Below are positions 16,973-25,131 of a DNA stretch of 64,000 bases, one piece after another. The stretch is from the NCBI GenBank assembly GCA_020637215.1, contig JACJWI010000003.1, forward strand, positions 337,997 to 401,996, given 5' to 3'. How positions within the stretch are numbered: position 1 is the first letter of the stretch; each line of letters begins with the position of its first letter. This stretch comes from Microthrixaceae bacterium (GTDB lineage: Bacteria; Actinomycetota; Acidimicrobiia; Acidimicrobiales; Microtrichaceae). The notes beneath the pieces are model-generated. The model made no database searches. It saw only the letters and a list, made by a program, of their open reading frames with translations, and was not told where the DNA came from. A program made the position numbers and the translations under genes.

Positions 16973-18553
16973 TCAGCCGCAGCGGACCCCGTCGGGCACC
17001 GCTCCGGGGGTCCACCCCGGCTCTGTGGTGGTCGTCGTCGACGGCGCGGACCCGCCCGCCTCCACCGCCGGGTCGACCGGCGTCGGGTCGGTCGGAGCGG
17101 GCGCCCCCTCGGGCTCCGACACCGAGTCGAAGTCGTCGCCGATCGTCACCGTCACCCGCCCCGGAGCCAGCTTCGAGTCCTCCTTCAGCTTCGGCGCCGG
17201 CCCGAGCCACGTGGCGACCAGCTCCGCCATCGCCCTGCCGCCCTTGGGGTAGTGCACGACGGTGGCCTCGGTCGGATCCGGCGCCGAGTCGACGGTGCCG
17301 GTGCCGAACCCGCCGTCGGTCAACACGAAGCTCACCCGCCGCGCCTCGCCCTGGCGGGTGGTGCCGTTGAGGACGTCGACGGTGATGTCACCCGGCGACG
17401 GGGGCGGCTCGGTGGTGGTCGTCACCGCGCTGGCCGACGTGCCCCGGAAGATGTCGAGGACCGGCTGCGCGGCGGCCTGGTCCAGGAGCACGACCGACGC
17501 TCCCCCGTCGGTCCGGTGTCCGGTGACCGGAAGGCTGTGGGTCTGCAGCTTGGCCGGGTCGAAGTCCGAGAAGCGCTGGGCCAGCTCGATGATGTCGGAG
17601 GTGCCCATGTTGGAGTCGAGGGTCACGCTTCCGACCGCGGCGTCGACGATGCCCTTGAGCGAACCGATGTCGTCGAGCCCCAGGTGCTTGACCTGCCCCA
17701 GCGCGGTGCGCACCAGCAGCTGCTGGCGGGTCATGCGCCCGAGGTCACCGGTCGGATCGGTGTGCCACTTGACGCCGTCGCTCCACTGCAGGTGACGGGA
17801 GCGGGCGAAGGCCAGACCCATGTAGCCGTCGAGGGTCATGCACCCCTTCTTCTGCACCACGAGCCCCGAGTTGCGGTCCTTGACCGCGTTCGGGAAGTAC
17901 ATCGGCACCCCGCCGATGGCGTCGATCAGCTTCTGGAAGCCGACCAGGTCCACCTCGACGGAGTGGTTGATCGGGATGCCGAGGTCGGCCTGGATCGTGT
18001 CGATGAGCGTCTGGGTGCTCTCGGCGTACGCGGTGTTGATCCGCTGCTCCTTGCCGGTCCCCGCGATCGGCACCCACAGGTCCCGGGGGATCGACAGCAT
18101 GTCGATGCGCTCCTCGCCCGGGTCGATGCGCATGATGGCGATGCTGTCGGAGCGCTGGCCGCCGGGCGTGCCCTTGCCGAGCATGACCCCCGATCCCTTG
18201 TCGCCCTTGCGGACCCCGGCGCGGGAATCGGAGCCGATCACCAGGAAGTTGCGGGGAGCGTCGTCCTCGGCGTGCGCCAGGTCCAGGTCCTTGCGACCGA
18301 ACTGGTTGAACGACCACAGACCCCAGGCCGCACCGGCACCCGCGATGAGCGCCAGCACCCCCAGCACCGACACGGTGCCGAGCAGGAGGCGGCGGGGCCA
18401 GCGACGTGAGGTCCCGGTGCTAGCCCCCGATGTCCCGGCCGCGTCCCGATGGCGGCGGCGCACGACCCGTGGGACGTCGTCGACACCCCCGCGGGGAGGG
18501 GTGGCATCGCCGACGGGTCGGCGGCGCGACGGGGGTGAGGATCGGTCGTTCAC
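16973..18553 (-). CDS. LytR-CpsA-Psr (LCP) family cell-wall glycopolymer ligase
   Basis: LCP proteins transfer polyprenyl-linked glycopolymers to peptidoglycan. The 526-residue product has a basic cytoplasmic N-terminus, one membrane helix at about residues 53-75 (LLLGTVSVLGVLALIAGAGA) and an outer LCP domain. Conserved segments are NFLVIGSDSRAG, RSDSIAIMRIDPGEERIDMLSIPRDLWVPI, RINTAY and GYMGLAFARSRH. A LytR_C domain follows (ITVDVLNGTTRQGEARRV), then a Pro/Thr-rich tail ending in Cys. The start is GTG at 18553 without a clear ribosome site. The metal importer lies 43 bases downstream. Confidence 0.93.
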   Translation of the reverse strand: MNDRSSPPSRRRPVGDATPPRGGVDDVPRVVRRRHRDAAGTSGASTGTSRRWPRRLLLGTVSVLGVLALIAGAGAAWGLWSFNQFGRKDLDLAHAEDDAPRNFLVIGSDSRAGVRKGDKGSGVMLGKGTPGGQRSDSIAIMRIDPGEERIDMLSIPRDLWVPIAGTGKEQRINTAYAESTQTLIDTIQADLGIPINHSVEVDLVGFQKLIDAIGGVPMYFPNAVKDRNSGLVVQKKGCMTLDGYMGLAFARSRHLQWSDGVKWHTDPTGDLGRMTRQQLLVRTALGQVKHLGLDDIGSLKGIVDAAVGSVTLDSNMGTSDIIELAQRFSDFDPAKLQTHSLPVTGHRTDGGASVVLLDQAAAQPVLDIFRGTSASAVTTTTEPPPSPGDITVDVLNGTTRQGEARRVSFVLTDGGFGTGTVDSAPDPTEATVVHYPKGGRAMAELVATWLGPAPKLKEDSKLAPGRVTVTIGDDFDSVSEPEGAPAPTDPTPVDPAVEAGGSAPSTTTTTEPGWTPGAVPDGVRCG

Positions 18554-18685
18554 AGGGGGTGGGCCGACACCGGCCGGGCCGCAGGGGGCCGCCGACGTCG
18601 GCTCCTCACGCTACTTGCCGGTGAGGAACGCGACGCGGCAGCCCCGAGCGGACGCTCAGGTGGGCCGTATGGGCGTCGACGGGGT

Positions 18686-19930
18686 TCAGCCCGCGGCGGC
18701 CGGCTTGGGTTCGCGGGGCAGGCCCAGGAGCTTCTCGCCGACGATGTTGCGCTGGATCTGGCTGGTGCCGCCCCAGATCGTCTCGGAGCGGGAGAAGAAG
18801 AACGACGACATCATCGGGCTGACCGGGTAGGCCTCACGGCCGTCGGCCCGCATGGTCGCCGGCCAGGACCCGCTGTCGGGAGCCGCGGTCGACAGCATCG
18901 CCTCGGCGCCCCAGATGTCGAGGGCGAGCTCCATGGCCGCCTTGTGGGTCTCGGACCAGAACATCTTGTTGGTCACGCCCAACGCGGCGACGCCCATGTC
19001 GCGCTTGCCGGTGACGGTCGCGGTGAGCGACCGCAGGCCGTTGATCCGCATGATCTGGATCTTGGTGTAGTACTCCATCAGCCGCTGGCGGATGGTCGGG
19101 TCGTCGATCGTGCCGTTGGACTGCGCCTTCTCGACCATCAGGCGGTACTCCTCGGCGAAGCGCCGGTAGCCCGTGGTGGCCGACATGCCCCGCTCGAAGC
19201 CGAGCGTGTCGTTGGCGACCTTCCAGCCGTTGTTGACGCCGCCGACCACGTTGTCGATCGGGCAGCGGGCATCGGTGAAGAACACCTCGTTGAACTCGGC
19301 GGTGCCGTCGGGCTGCACGATGCCGCGCACCTCGATGCCGGGCTGGTCCATGGGGACGAGCAGGTACGAGATGCCGGCCTGCTTCTTGACGTCGGGGTCG
19401 GTGCGGGCGAGCACGAAGCAGTAGTCGGCGAACTGGGCCTGGGTGGTCCACACCTTCTGGCCGTTGATGACCCACTCGTCGCCGTCCTGGACCGCGGTGG
19501 TCTTCAGCGACGCGAGGTCAGAGCCAGAGTCCGGCTCGGAGAATCCCTGGCACCAGCGCATGGAGCCGTCGAGGATCTTGGGCAGGAAGTGCTTCTTCTG
19601 CTCCTCGGTGCCGTTCATGAGGATGGTCGGACCGACCAGCGTGTCGCCGAAGAAGTCGGCGCGCATGGGTGCCTTGGCCTTGGCGAACTCCTCGGCCAGC
19701 ACCACGCCCTGCATGGTGGTGAGGCCCTTGCCGCCGTACTCGGCAGGCCACGTGGCGCAGATCCAGCCGCCCTCGAACAGCTTGGTGGTCCAGTCGTCGT
19801 TGAACGCCTGCTTCTGCTCCGGGGTCATCTCGAAGCCCTCGTCGAACCAGCCGTCGGGCAGGTTCTCCTCCAGCCAGGCACGGATCTCCGTGCGGAACTC
19901 CTCGGCCTCGGGGGGATAGGTCAGGTCCAT
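18686..19930 (-). CDS. Acyl-CoA dehydrogenase
   Basis: This FAD enzyme oxidises acyl-CoA and passes electrons to ETF (etfBA lie about 9 kb away). From ATG 19930 the product has 414 residues: N-terminal helical domain (MDLTYPPEAEEFRTEIRAWLEENLPDG), central beta domain with CQGFSEPDSGSDLASLKTTA, and C-terminal helical domain with GGTSQIQRNIVGEKLLGLPRE. A longer reading from 20026 would run through a palindrome and is unlikely. A CTTGACC/GGTCAAG palindrome sits ten bases upstream of the start. The acyl chain specificity cannot be told. Confidence 0.93.
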   Translation of the reverse strand: MDLTYPPEAEEFRTEIRAWLEENLPDGWFDEGFEMTPEQKQAFNDDWTTKLFEGGWICATWPAEYGGKGLTTMQGVVLAEEFAKAKAPMRADFFGDTLVGPTILMNGTEEQKKHFLPKILDGSMRWCQGFSEPDSGSDLASLKTTAVQDGDEWVINGQKVWTTQAQFADYCFVLARTDPDVKKQAGISYLLVPMDQPGIEVRGIVQPDGTAEFNEVFFTDARCPIDNVVGGVNNGWKVANDTLGFERGMSATTGYRRFAEEYRLMVEKAQSNGTIDDPTIRQRLMEYYTKIQIMRINGLRSLTATVTGKRDMGVAALGVTNKMFWSETHKAAMELALDIWGAEAMLSTAAPDSGSWPATMRADGREAYPVSPMMSSFFFSRSETIWGGTSQIQRNIVGEKLLGLPREPKPAAAG

Positions 19931-19939
19931 GGCCCCAGT

Positions 19940-19957
19940 CTTGACCCATCGGTCAAG
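19940..19957. promoter_or_regulatory. Candidate operator of the acyl-CoA dehydrogenase gene
   Basis: Perfect 7-bp arms CTTGACC and GGTCAAG with a 4-base centre lie ten bases upstream of the start codon. The symmetry and size fit a TetR-type repressor of fatty acid degradation. No such regulator is encoded next to it. Confidence 0.45.
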
Positions 19958-19985
19958 TTGCGCCAGCCGGGACCCTTCCCTGCCG

Positions 19986-20031
19986 TTCTCATGACCGTTC
20001 GCGCCACTGGTGGCGCGAACGGTCATGAGAA
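19986..20031. repeat. 46-bp palindrome between divergent genes
   Basis: Perfect 22-bp arms (TTCTCATGACCGTTCGCGCC... at 19986-20007, complement at 20010-20031) are separated by two bases. It lies between the divergent acyl-CoA dehydrogenase and FrhB-like genes, so it cannot be a simple terminator of either neighbour. I found no second copy of this sequence in the window. Confidence 0.92.
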
Positions 20032-20057
20032 TCGGAAGAGGGGCGACGGGGGCGCTG

Positions 20058-20063
20058 TAGATT
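20058..20063 (+). promoter_or_regulatory. -10 box for leaderless FrhB-like gene
   Basis: TAGATT ends seven bases before the ATG at 20071, and no Shine-Dalgarno sequence is visible. This spacing predicts transcription starting at or next to the start codon. Confidence 0.5.
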
Positions 20064-20070
20064 CCGCCGC

Positions 20071-21312
20071 ATGGCTGACGGGGATGACACGGCGCGCTCC
20101 ACCACGACCACGACCGATCCGGTGGCGGACCTGGAGCAGCGTCTGGCCGACACCGCCGCGACCCGCTGGACCAACCAGTGGGCCGAGCTCAAGGCCGAGG
20201 TGGTCGACACCGGCCTGTGCACCGGCTGCGCGGCGTGCGTGATCGCGTGCCCCCACGACGTGCTCGGCTACGACCACGAATCCGGCGGCTACCACCCGTA
20301 CCACCTCGAGGACGAGCTCGGCCCCGACGACTGCATTCACGGCCAGAAGGGCTGCACCGCCTGCACCCGGGCGTGTGCCCGCTTCCGGTTGTGGGAGGGC
20401 CAGGCCGACGACCACCTCTTCGGACGGCTGCGTCGACCCGACGAGGTCGCCGGCATCTACCACGACGTGCTGCTCACCCGGGCCAGCGACGACGCGGTCA
20501 ACGCCGCAGGCCAGGACGGCGGGCTGGTGTCGGCCATCCTGCTGTGGGCTCTCGAGCACGACTACATCGACGCCGCGCTCGTGTCGTACCTCGAGGCCGG
20601 TGAGGGCGGAGCGGGCAGCTCGTGGCGACCGAAGCCCGGCGTGGCGTCGACGCCCGAGCAGATCCTGGCCGCGGCGGGCAGCCGCTACACGTACTCGGCC
20701 AACACCCTCGCCCTCGACGAGGCGATCGAGGCCGGCTTCTCCCGCCTGGCGCTGGTCGGCATGAGCTGCCAGTCCTCGGCGCCGCCGGTCATGTGGTCAC
20801 GCAAGGTCGGCAAGATCTCCAAGCCGATCGTGTTCAACCTGGGGCTCCTGTGCTCCAAGACCTTCGACGACGCCATCTTCGAGGAGCTGTTCTGGGCCAA
20901 GTACGGCCTGGCCCGCCAGCACATGGTGAAGATGAACATCAAGGGCGTGTTCCAGATCTGGATGGACGACGGCGCCTACCACGAGATCAACCTCAAGGAG
21001 TGCCACGCCTGGACCCGCGAGGGGTGCATGTACTGCCCCGACTTCGCGGCCGAGCACGCCGACATCTCCTGCGGCGGCATCGGCGAGAACTCCGACTGGA
21101 CCCTGACGATCGTCCGCACCGACCTGGGCCGCGAGATCATCTCGCGCATGATCGACCAGGGCGTGATCGAGTCGAAGCCCGGCGACTCGGACCCGGGTGC
21201 CATCGCGCTGATGCGCAAGCTGGCCGAGAAGTCGAGGGCCCGTTGGCCCACCTCGGCGGAACCCGCGGTGCGGGTCGGGCTTCCCGACCCGTCGGTCAGG
21301 TCGAAGGGCTGA
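20071..21312 (+). CDS. Coenzyme F420 hydrogenase/dehydrogenase beta subunit-like protein
   Basis: This FrhB/FpoF-family protein is expected to move electrons between reduced F420 and a partner through flavin and Fe-S clusters. Length is 413 residues. Cluster-binding cysteines are at 50, 53, 56 and 60 (CTGCAACVIACP) and at 88, 95, 98 and 102 (CIHGQKGCTACTRAC). The flavin/F420 domain contains AGQDGGLVSAILLWALEHDYIDAAL, LVGMSCQSSAPP, LGLLCSKTFDD and EGCMYCPDFAAEHADISCGGIG. No hydrogenase subunit lies nearby, so the partner is unknown. The stop codon lies within a short direct repeat. Confidence 0.85.
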   Translation: MADGDDTARSTTTTTDPVADLEQRLADTAATRWTNQWAELKAEVVDTGLCTGCAACVIACPHDVLGYDHESGGYHPYHLEDELGPDDCIHGQKGCTACTRACARFRLWEGQADDHLFGRLRRPDEVAGIYHDVLLTRASDDAVNAAGQDGGLVSAILLWALEHDYIDAALVSYLEAGEGGAGSSWRPKPGVASTPEQILAAAGSRYTYSANTLALDEAIEAGFSRLALVGMSCQSSAPPVMWSRKVGKISKPIVFNLGLLCSKTFDDAIFEELFWAKYGLARQHMVKMNIKGVFQIWMDDGAYHEINLKECHAWTREGCMYCPDFAAEHADISCGGIGENSDWTLTIVRTDLGREIISRMIDQGVIESKPGDSDPGAIALMRKLAEKSRARWPTSAEPAVRVGLPDPSVRSKG

Positions 21313-21333
21313 GCCCGGGTCGAAGGGCTGAGC
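21299..21333. repeat. Short direct repeat across the FrhB-like stop codon
   Basis: GGTCGAAGGGCTGAGC occurs at 21299-21314 and 21318-21333. The first copy contains the TGA stop codon. This resembles the duplicated 3' end of rho. Confidence 0.8.
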
Positions 21334-21364
21334 GCCGATTCGGCCGGCGCCGAGCGCCGGTCGA

Positions 21365-21721
21365 TCAGCTCTCCTTGTTGCAGCTGTCGATCACCTTCTG
21401 GATCGGCTTGGGGACCGCGATGTCGCCCGCGTCCTCCTTGGCCTGCTGCTCCTCGAACTTCTTGGCGTCGTCGAAGGGGACCTTCTCGACCAGGCCGTCG
21501 TAGACGCACTCGCAGAAGTTCTTGGGGGCCTCCGGTCCCGGAGTGGTGACCTCGGGGTTCTCCTCGGGCACCGCGGTCTGCTCGTTGCAGCCGAGCATGA
21601 AGTTCTTCTGGTAGTCCTCGCCGTAGCCGGTGGGCTGGGTCCGCTGGCCGCAGGCGGACAGGGCGAGCAGCGACGCGAGGGCGACGCCGAGGAGGATCGA
21701 ACGGGGGGACCGGGGGCGCAC
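21365..21721 (-). CDS. Small cysteine-containing lipoprotein
   Basis: A 118-residue precursor with signal sequence and lipobox LSAC (Cys24), so it is anchored on the outer face of the membrane. The mature part has four more cysteines (LGCNEQT, FCECVYDG, IDSCNKES), likely forming two disulfides, and a charged helical stretch (FEEQQAKEDAGD). The start is GTG at 21721 with GGAG upstream. The function is unknown. It is the last of a minus-strand series and is preceded by a 52-bp palindrome. Confidence 0.75.
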   Translation of the reverse strand: MRPRSPRSILLGVALASLLALSACGQRTQPTGYGEDYQKNFMLGCNEQTAVPEENPEVTTPGPEAPKNFCECVYDGLVEKVPFDDAKKFEEQQAKEDAGDIAVPKPIQKVIDSCNKES

Positions 21722-21803
21722 GGAGGGACTCCAGGGATGGCAACGGGAACCCGCCCACCGTAGTCAACGGCGCTCTCCCCCTCCCACACGGCCCTCCCAC
21801 TCT

Positions 21804-21855
21804 CGCTTTGTCCCGCACAGGCGCGGTGATCACCGCGCCTGTGCGGGACAAAGCG
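21804..21855. repeat. 52-bp perfect palindrome, family A
   Basis: Both 26-bp arms match exactly around a TGATCA centre; the outer sequence begins CGCTTTGTCCCGCACAGGCG. A second copy with one arm mismatch lies at 27005-27054. This copy sits between the small hypothetical gene and the lipoprotein gene, both on the minus strand. Confidence 0.95.
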
Positions 21856-21878
21856 GGGTCAGGCGGGGTCGGGCGGGG

Positions 21879-22181
21879 TCAGGCGACGTCGAGGTCGATG
21901 ACCAGGCCCGGCTCGACGTCGAACATCGGGCGGCGGACCGGTGCCAGGCCGCGGGCGTCGACCGGGGCCGACAGGCCGACCCGGGGCGGGACGACGTTGG
22001 TGGCCAACGCCCCCCACAGCCCCTTGCGTCCCTTCGGCAGCTGCGTGACCCGACCGAGGTACCCCTCGAGCCATGCGGGTGTGGCATCCGCGGGGCCGGA
22101 GAACACGTTGTCGGCCAGGACGTCCTCGCCGTACTCGGCGAACGGCACGATCTCCGCAACTGTGGTCGGGGCGACGTTCAT
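21879..22181 (-). CDS. Hypothetical protein, 100 residues
   Basis: The ATG at 22181 has GGAGAG just upstream and opens a 100-residue frame (MNVAPTTVAEIVPFAEYGED). There is no signal peptide or membrane segment. Segments DVLADNVFSGPADATPAWLEGYLGRV and RKGLWGALATNVVPPRVGLSAP look folded and non-repetitive, and third-position GC supports coding. I recognise no family. It stands alone after the uracil-DNA glycosylase gene. Confidence 0.6.
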   Translation of the reverse strand: MNVAPTTVAEIVPFAEYGEDVLADNVFSGPADATPAWLEGYLGRVTQLPKGRKGLWGALATNVVPPRVGLSAPVDARGLAPVRRPMFDVEPGLVIDLDVA

Positions 22182-22329
22182 GTGCTCTCCATCGGCGCCG
22201 CAGCGGCCCGACCGAAGGGTCGTTCGGACCAATCCGGGCGAGATCGGTCCGTTGGGCCCGCCCGGCTGGGCCGAACGGCTCAGCGAGACCCGCGCACCGA
22301 CGGGTGATCCTGCCCGGTACAGCCTCGGC

Positions 22330-23016
22330 TCAGGCGGTGGGCTCCTGCGCGCACAGCTCACGGGTCCGGGCGAACACCGCGTCGAGCATCTCCTCGGTGA
22401 GACGACCGGTGAAGGTGTTCTGCTGGCTGACGTGGTAGCAGCCGACGAGGGTCCGCCCGCCGGGCAGGCCGACCTCGACGCCGTGGCCGAAGCGGGGCCG
22501 GGGACGCATGGACCCGTCGCCGAAGATGCGCAGAGCCTCGGCGAAACCGAACCCGCCGAGGGCGACGACGACCCGGAGCCCGCGGAGCAGGTCGACCTCG
22601 GCATCGATCCACGGTCGGCAGTTGTCGCGCTCCACCGTCGTCGGCTTGTTCTGCGGGGGCGCGCACTTGACCGGTGCGGTGATGAACACGTCGGTCAGCT
22701 CCAGGCCGTCGTCACGGCTCACCGCGGTCGGCTGGTTCGCGTAGCCGGCTCGCCACAACGACCGGAACAGGAAGTCTCCGGAGCGGTCGCCGGTGAACAT
22801 GCGGCCGGTGCGGTTGGCGCCGTGCGCTGCGGGGGCCAGCCCGACGATGAGCAGCCGAGCGGCCGGGTCGCCGAAGCCGGGCACCGGCCGACCCCAGTAC
22901 TCCTGGTCGCGGAACGCGGCCCGCTTCTCTCGTGCCACCTGCTCCCGCCACTCGACCAGGCGCGGGCAGCGCCGGCACTCGACGATCTCGGCGGCCAGCG
23001 CCTGCAGGGGCTCCAC
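22330..23016 (-). CDS. Uracil-DNA glycosylase, family 5 (UDGb type)
   Basis: This enzyme removes uracil and other deaminated bases from DNA. It carries an Fe-S cluster; CRRC (Cys14, Cys17) and later CAPPQ and CRPW cysteines are candidate ligands. Motif GLAPAAHGANRTGRMFTGD and the C-terminal HVSQQNTFTGRLT are the family 5 signatures. Family 5 lacks the catalytic Asp/Asn of the classic Ung motif, as seen here. Length is 228 residues from GTG 23016, which lies six bases after TATGCT, so the mRNA is probably leaderless. Confidence 0.92.
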   Translation of the reverse strand: MEPLQALAAEIVECRRCPRLVEWREQVAREKRAAFRDQEYWGRPVPGFGDPAARLLIVGLAPAAHGANRTGRMFTGDRSGDFLFRSLWRAGYANQPTAVSRDDGLELTDVFITAPVKCAPPQNKPTTVERDNCRPWIDAEVDLLRGLRVVVALGGFGFAEALRIFGDGSMRPRPRFGHGVEVGLPGGRTLVGCYHVSQQNTFTGRLTEEMLDAVFARTRELCAQEPTA

Positions 23017-23022
23017 GGGCCG

Positions 23023-23032
23023 AGCATAGGAT
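23023..23032. promoter_or_regulatory. Overlapping divergent -10 boxes
   Basis: The ten bases AGCATAGGAT hold TATGCT on the minus strand (23028-23023, six bases before the glycosylase GTG) and TAGGAT on the plus strand (23027-23032, eight bases before the phosphatase-family ATG). The two boxes share two bases, so RNA polymerase could not open both at once. Confidence 0.5.
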
Positions 23033-23040
23033 CCACCCCG

Positions 23041-23751
23041 ATGGCCGACGGATCGAGCACCGCACGCACCCGCTCGGGCCCGGCCCGCCGCGCCGCCACG
23101 AGAACCCGGACGACCCCTCGCCCGACGACGGTCCTGCTGGTCCGCCACGGCCAGACGTCGACCACCGGCAAGGTGCTGCCCGGACGGGCCCCCGGCCTGC
23201 ACCTGGCCGACGCCGGCGTGGCCCAGGCCGAGCGTGCCGCCGCCCGGCTGGGGGCGCTCGACGTGGCCGCGGTCTACGCCTCGCCCCTGGAGCGCACCCG
23301 TCAGACCGCGGCGCCGATCGGCCGGGCGACCGGTCAGCGCGTCCGGACCGCCAAGGGCCTGCTCGAGTGCGACTTCGGCACCTGGACCGGCCAGTCGTTG
23401 GCCCGCCTGCGCAAGCTGCCCGAGTGGTCCACGGTGCAGACCGCTCCGTCGCGGTTCCGGTTCCCCGGCGGCGAGTCCTTCGCCGAGATGCAGCTGCGCA
23501 TCTGGAACGAGATCGAACGACTGGTCGCCCTCCACCCCGGCGACACCGTCGTGGCCGTGTCGCACGCGGACCCGATCAAGGCGGCGGTGGCGACGGCGGC
23601 CGGGGTGCACCTCGACCTGTTCCAGCGCACCGTCATCTCGCCGTGCTCGATCACCGCGCTGCTGATGCCGGCGGCCGGCTCGCCGGGGACCCCGATCGTG
23701 CTGACGGTCAACTCGACCGGCGACGACCTGAGCGGACTGGCCCCGTCATGA
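23041..23751 (+). CDS. Histidine phosphatase family protein (MSMEG_4193 type)
   Basis: The 236-residue protein has the phosphoglycerate mutase-like fold with catalytic LLVRHGQTSTTG, the second arginine in SPLERTRQTA, GLLECDFGTWTG, and the second histidine in VAVSHADPIKAAVA. The first 28 residues are basic and disordered. In actinobacteria this subgroup is found next to DUF3090 and SCO1664-type genes, exactly as here, and often near mycothiol cysteine ligase mshC; its substrate is not established. Its stop overlaps the next start (ATGA). Confidence 0.88.
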   Translation: MADGSSTARTRSGPARRAATRTRTTPRPTTVLLVRHGQTSTTGKVLPGRAPGLHLADAGVAQAERAAARLGALDVAAVYASPLERTRQTAAPIGRATGQRVRTAKGLLECDFGTWTGQSLARLRKLPEWSTVQTAPSRFRFPGGESFAEMQLRIWNEIERLVALHPGDTVVAVSHADPIKAAVATAAGVHLDLFQRTVISPCSITALLMPAAGSPGTPIVLTVNSTGDDLSGLAPS

Positions 23752-24293
23752 CCAGCCGATCGTTCGAGTTCGACCACCTCGACGCCCTGATCCCCGGCAC
23801 CGTCGGCGAACCCGGCGCCCGCATCTTCTACCTGCAGGCCCGACGGGGGAACGAGGTGGTCTCGTTCCGGCTGGAGAAGGAGCAGGTCGGCATGCTCGGC
23901 CAGTACCTGGGTCAGCTCGCCCAGGCGCTGGGGTCCACCGAGGCCGAGCGTGACGTGACCGGGCTGATCGAACCGGTCGAACCGGAGTGGGTGATCGGAT
24001 CGCTGTCGGTCGGCGTCGACGAGGACGCGGGTCTCATCTTCGTCAACGCCGAGGAGCTGGTCCCCGACGACTCCGATCCGTTCGAGGACCTCGAGGACTT
24101 CGACGACGACACCGTCGACGAGCTGCTCGCCCACGAACCGGAGGGGGCCGAGGCCCGCTTCACCCTCCAGCTCGGCCAGGCGGTCGCGTTCGCCGAGGCC
24201 GCCATGGATCTGGTCCGGGCCGGCCGACCGCCGTGTCCGTTGTGCGGTCGCCCGATCGGCACCGAGGGCCACGCCTGCCCCCGCTGGAACTGA
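23748..24293 (+). CDS. DUF3090 family protein with C-terminal zinc ribbon
   Basis: The 181-residue protein begins MTSRSFEFDHLDALIPGTVGEPGARIFYLQARRG, which matches DUF3090. The C-terminus CPLCGRPIGTEGHACPRWN has spaced cysteines like a small zinc ribbon. An acidic stretch (EDLEDFDDDTVDE) lies between. The function is unknown. It is translationally coupled to the upstream phosphatase-family gene by ATGA and followed six bases later by the SCO1664-type gene. Confidence 0.88.
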   Translation: MTSRSFEFDHLDALIPGTVGEPGARIFYLQARRGNEVVSFRLEKEQVGMLGQYLGQLAQALGSTEAERDVTGLIEPVEPEWVIGSLSVGVDEDAGLIFVNAEELVPDDSDPFEDLEDFDDDTVDELLAHEPEGAEARFTLQLGQAVAFAEAAMDLVRAGRPPCPLCGRPIGTEGHACPRWN

Positions 24294-24299
24294 CCCGAC

Positions 24300-25106
24300 G
24301 TGGACGACGACCCCGCGGACGGGCACGACGACAGCGACGGCGACGGCTCCATCCTCTTCGAGTACGACGCCACGCTGGACCCGGCCGACGACGCCGTCCC
24401 CGAGGTGCTGCGCGCCGGGGACATCGAGGTGCTCGGCGCCATGCCGTGGTCGAGCAACAACACGTTCCTGGTGCAGGTCACCTGCGGCGCCGAGCACCTG
24501 CCGGCGATCTACAAGCCCGAGCGCGGCGAGCGGCCGCTGTGGGACTTCCCCGACGGGCTCTGGAAGCGGGAGGTCGCCACCTCGGTCCTGTCGGACCACC
24601 TCGGCGTGGGCCTCGTCCCGCCCACCGTCACCCGCGGAGACGAGGACGGTCGTGGGGCTCCGGCGCCGGCCGGTCGCGGGTCGCTGCAGGCGTTCGTGCC
24701 CGCCCGGTTCGCCGAGCACTACTTCACGCTGCGCGACCGCGACGATCTGGCCGACACGTTCCGCACGCTCGCCGCGTTCGACCTGGTCGCCAACTCGGCG
24801 GACCGCAAGAGCGGCCACTGCCTGATCGACGGACGGGACCGCATCTGGGCCATCGACAACGGGCTGACCCTGCACCGCGAGTTCAAGGTCCGCACGGTGA
24901 TCTGGGACTTCGCCGGCGAGGCGGTTCCGGACCCGATGCTGAGGGCGCTCGACGACATGTTGAGCCGGCCGCTGCCTGCCGAGCTCGCCGAGCTTCTCGA
25001 CCCGTTCGAGCGCGACGCCCTGCGCGACCGGGCGGCCGGCGTGCTGGCGGCCGGACGACTCCCCCACGACCCGACCGGCCGCCGCGTGCCGTGGCCGCTG
25101 GTGTGA
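24300..25106 (+). CDS. SCO1664 family protein, PI3/4-kinase-like fold
   Basis: The 268-residue protein carries kinase-like elements in order: PAIYKPERGERPLWDFPDGLWKRE (possible ATP-binding lysine), AAFDLVANSADRKSGHCL (catalytic-loop-like, with Asp and Asn) and IWAIDNGLTLH (DFG-like). This places it with the phosphatidylinositol 3/4-kinase-related proteins of actinobacteria, whose substrate is unknown. The start is GTG at 24300; the first 15 residues are strongly acidic. It forms one operon with the two preceding genes. Confidence 0.85.
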   Translation: MDDDPADGHDDSDGDGSILFEYDATLDPADDAVPEVLRAGDIEVLGAMPWSSNNTFLVQVTCGAEHLPAIYKPERGERPLWDFPDGLWKREVATSVLSDHLGVGLVPPTVTRGDEDGRGAPAPAGRGSLQAFVPARFAEHYFTLRDRDDLADTFRTLAAFDLVANSADRKSGHCLIDGRDRIWAIDNGLTLHREFKVRTVIWDFAGEAVPDPMLRALDDMLSRPLPAELAELLDPFERDALRDRAAGVLAAGRLPHDPTGRRVPWPLV

Positions 25107-25131
25107 CGACGGACCGAGGAGCCCGACCGCG

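Noticed and set aside
20026..20071. Acyl-CoA dehydrogenase start at 20026
   Set aside because: The extension translates the 46-bp palindrome and operator; ATG 19930 begins at the conserved N-terminal helix.
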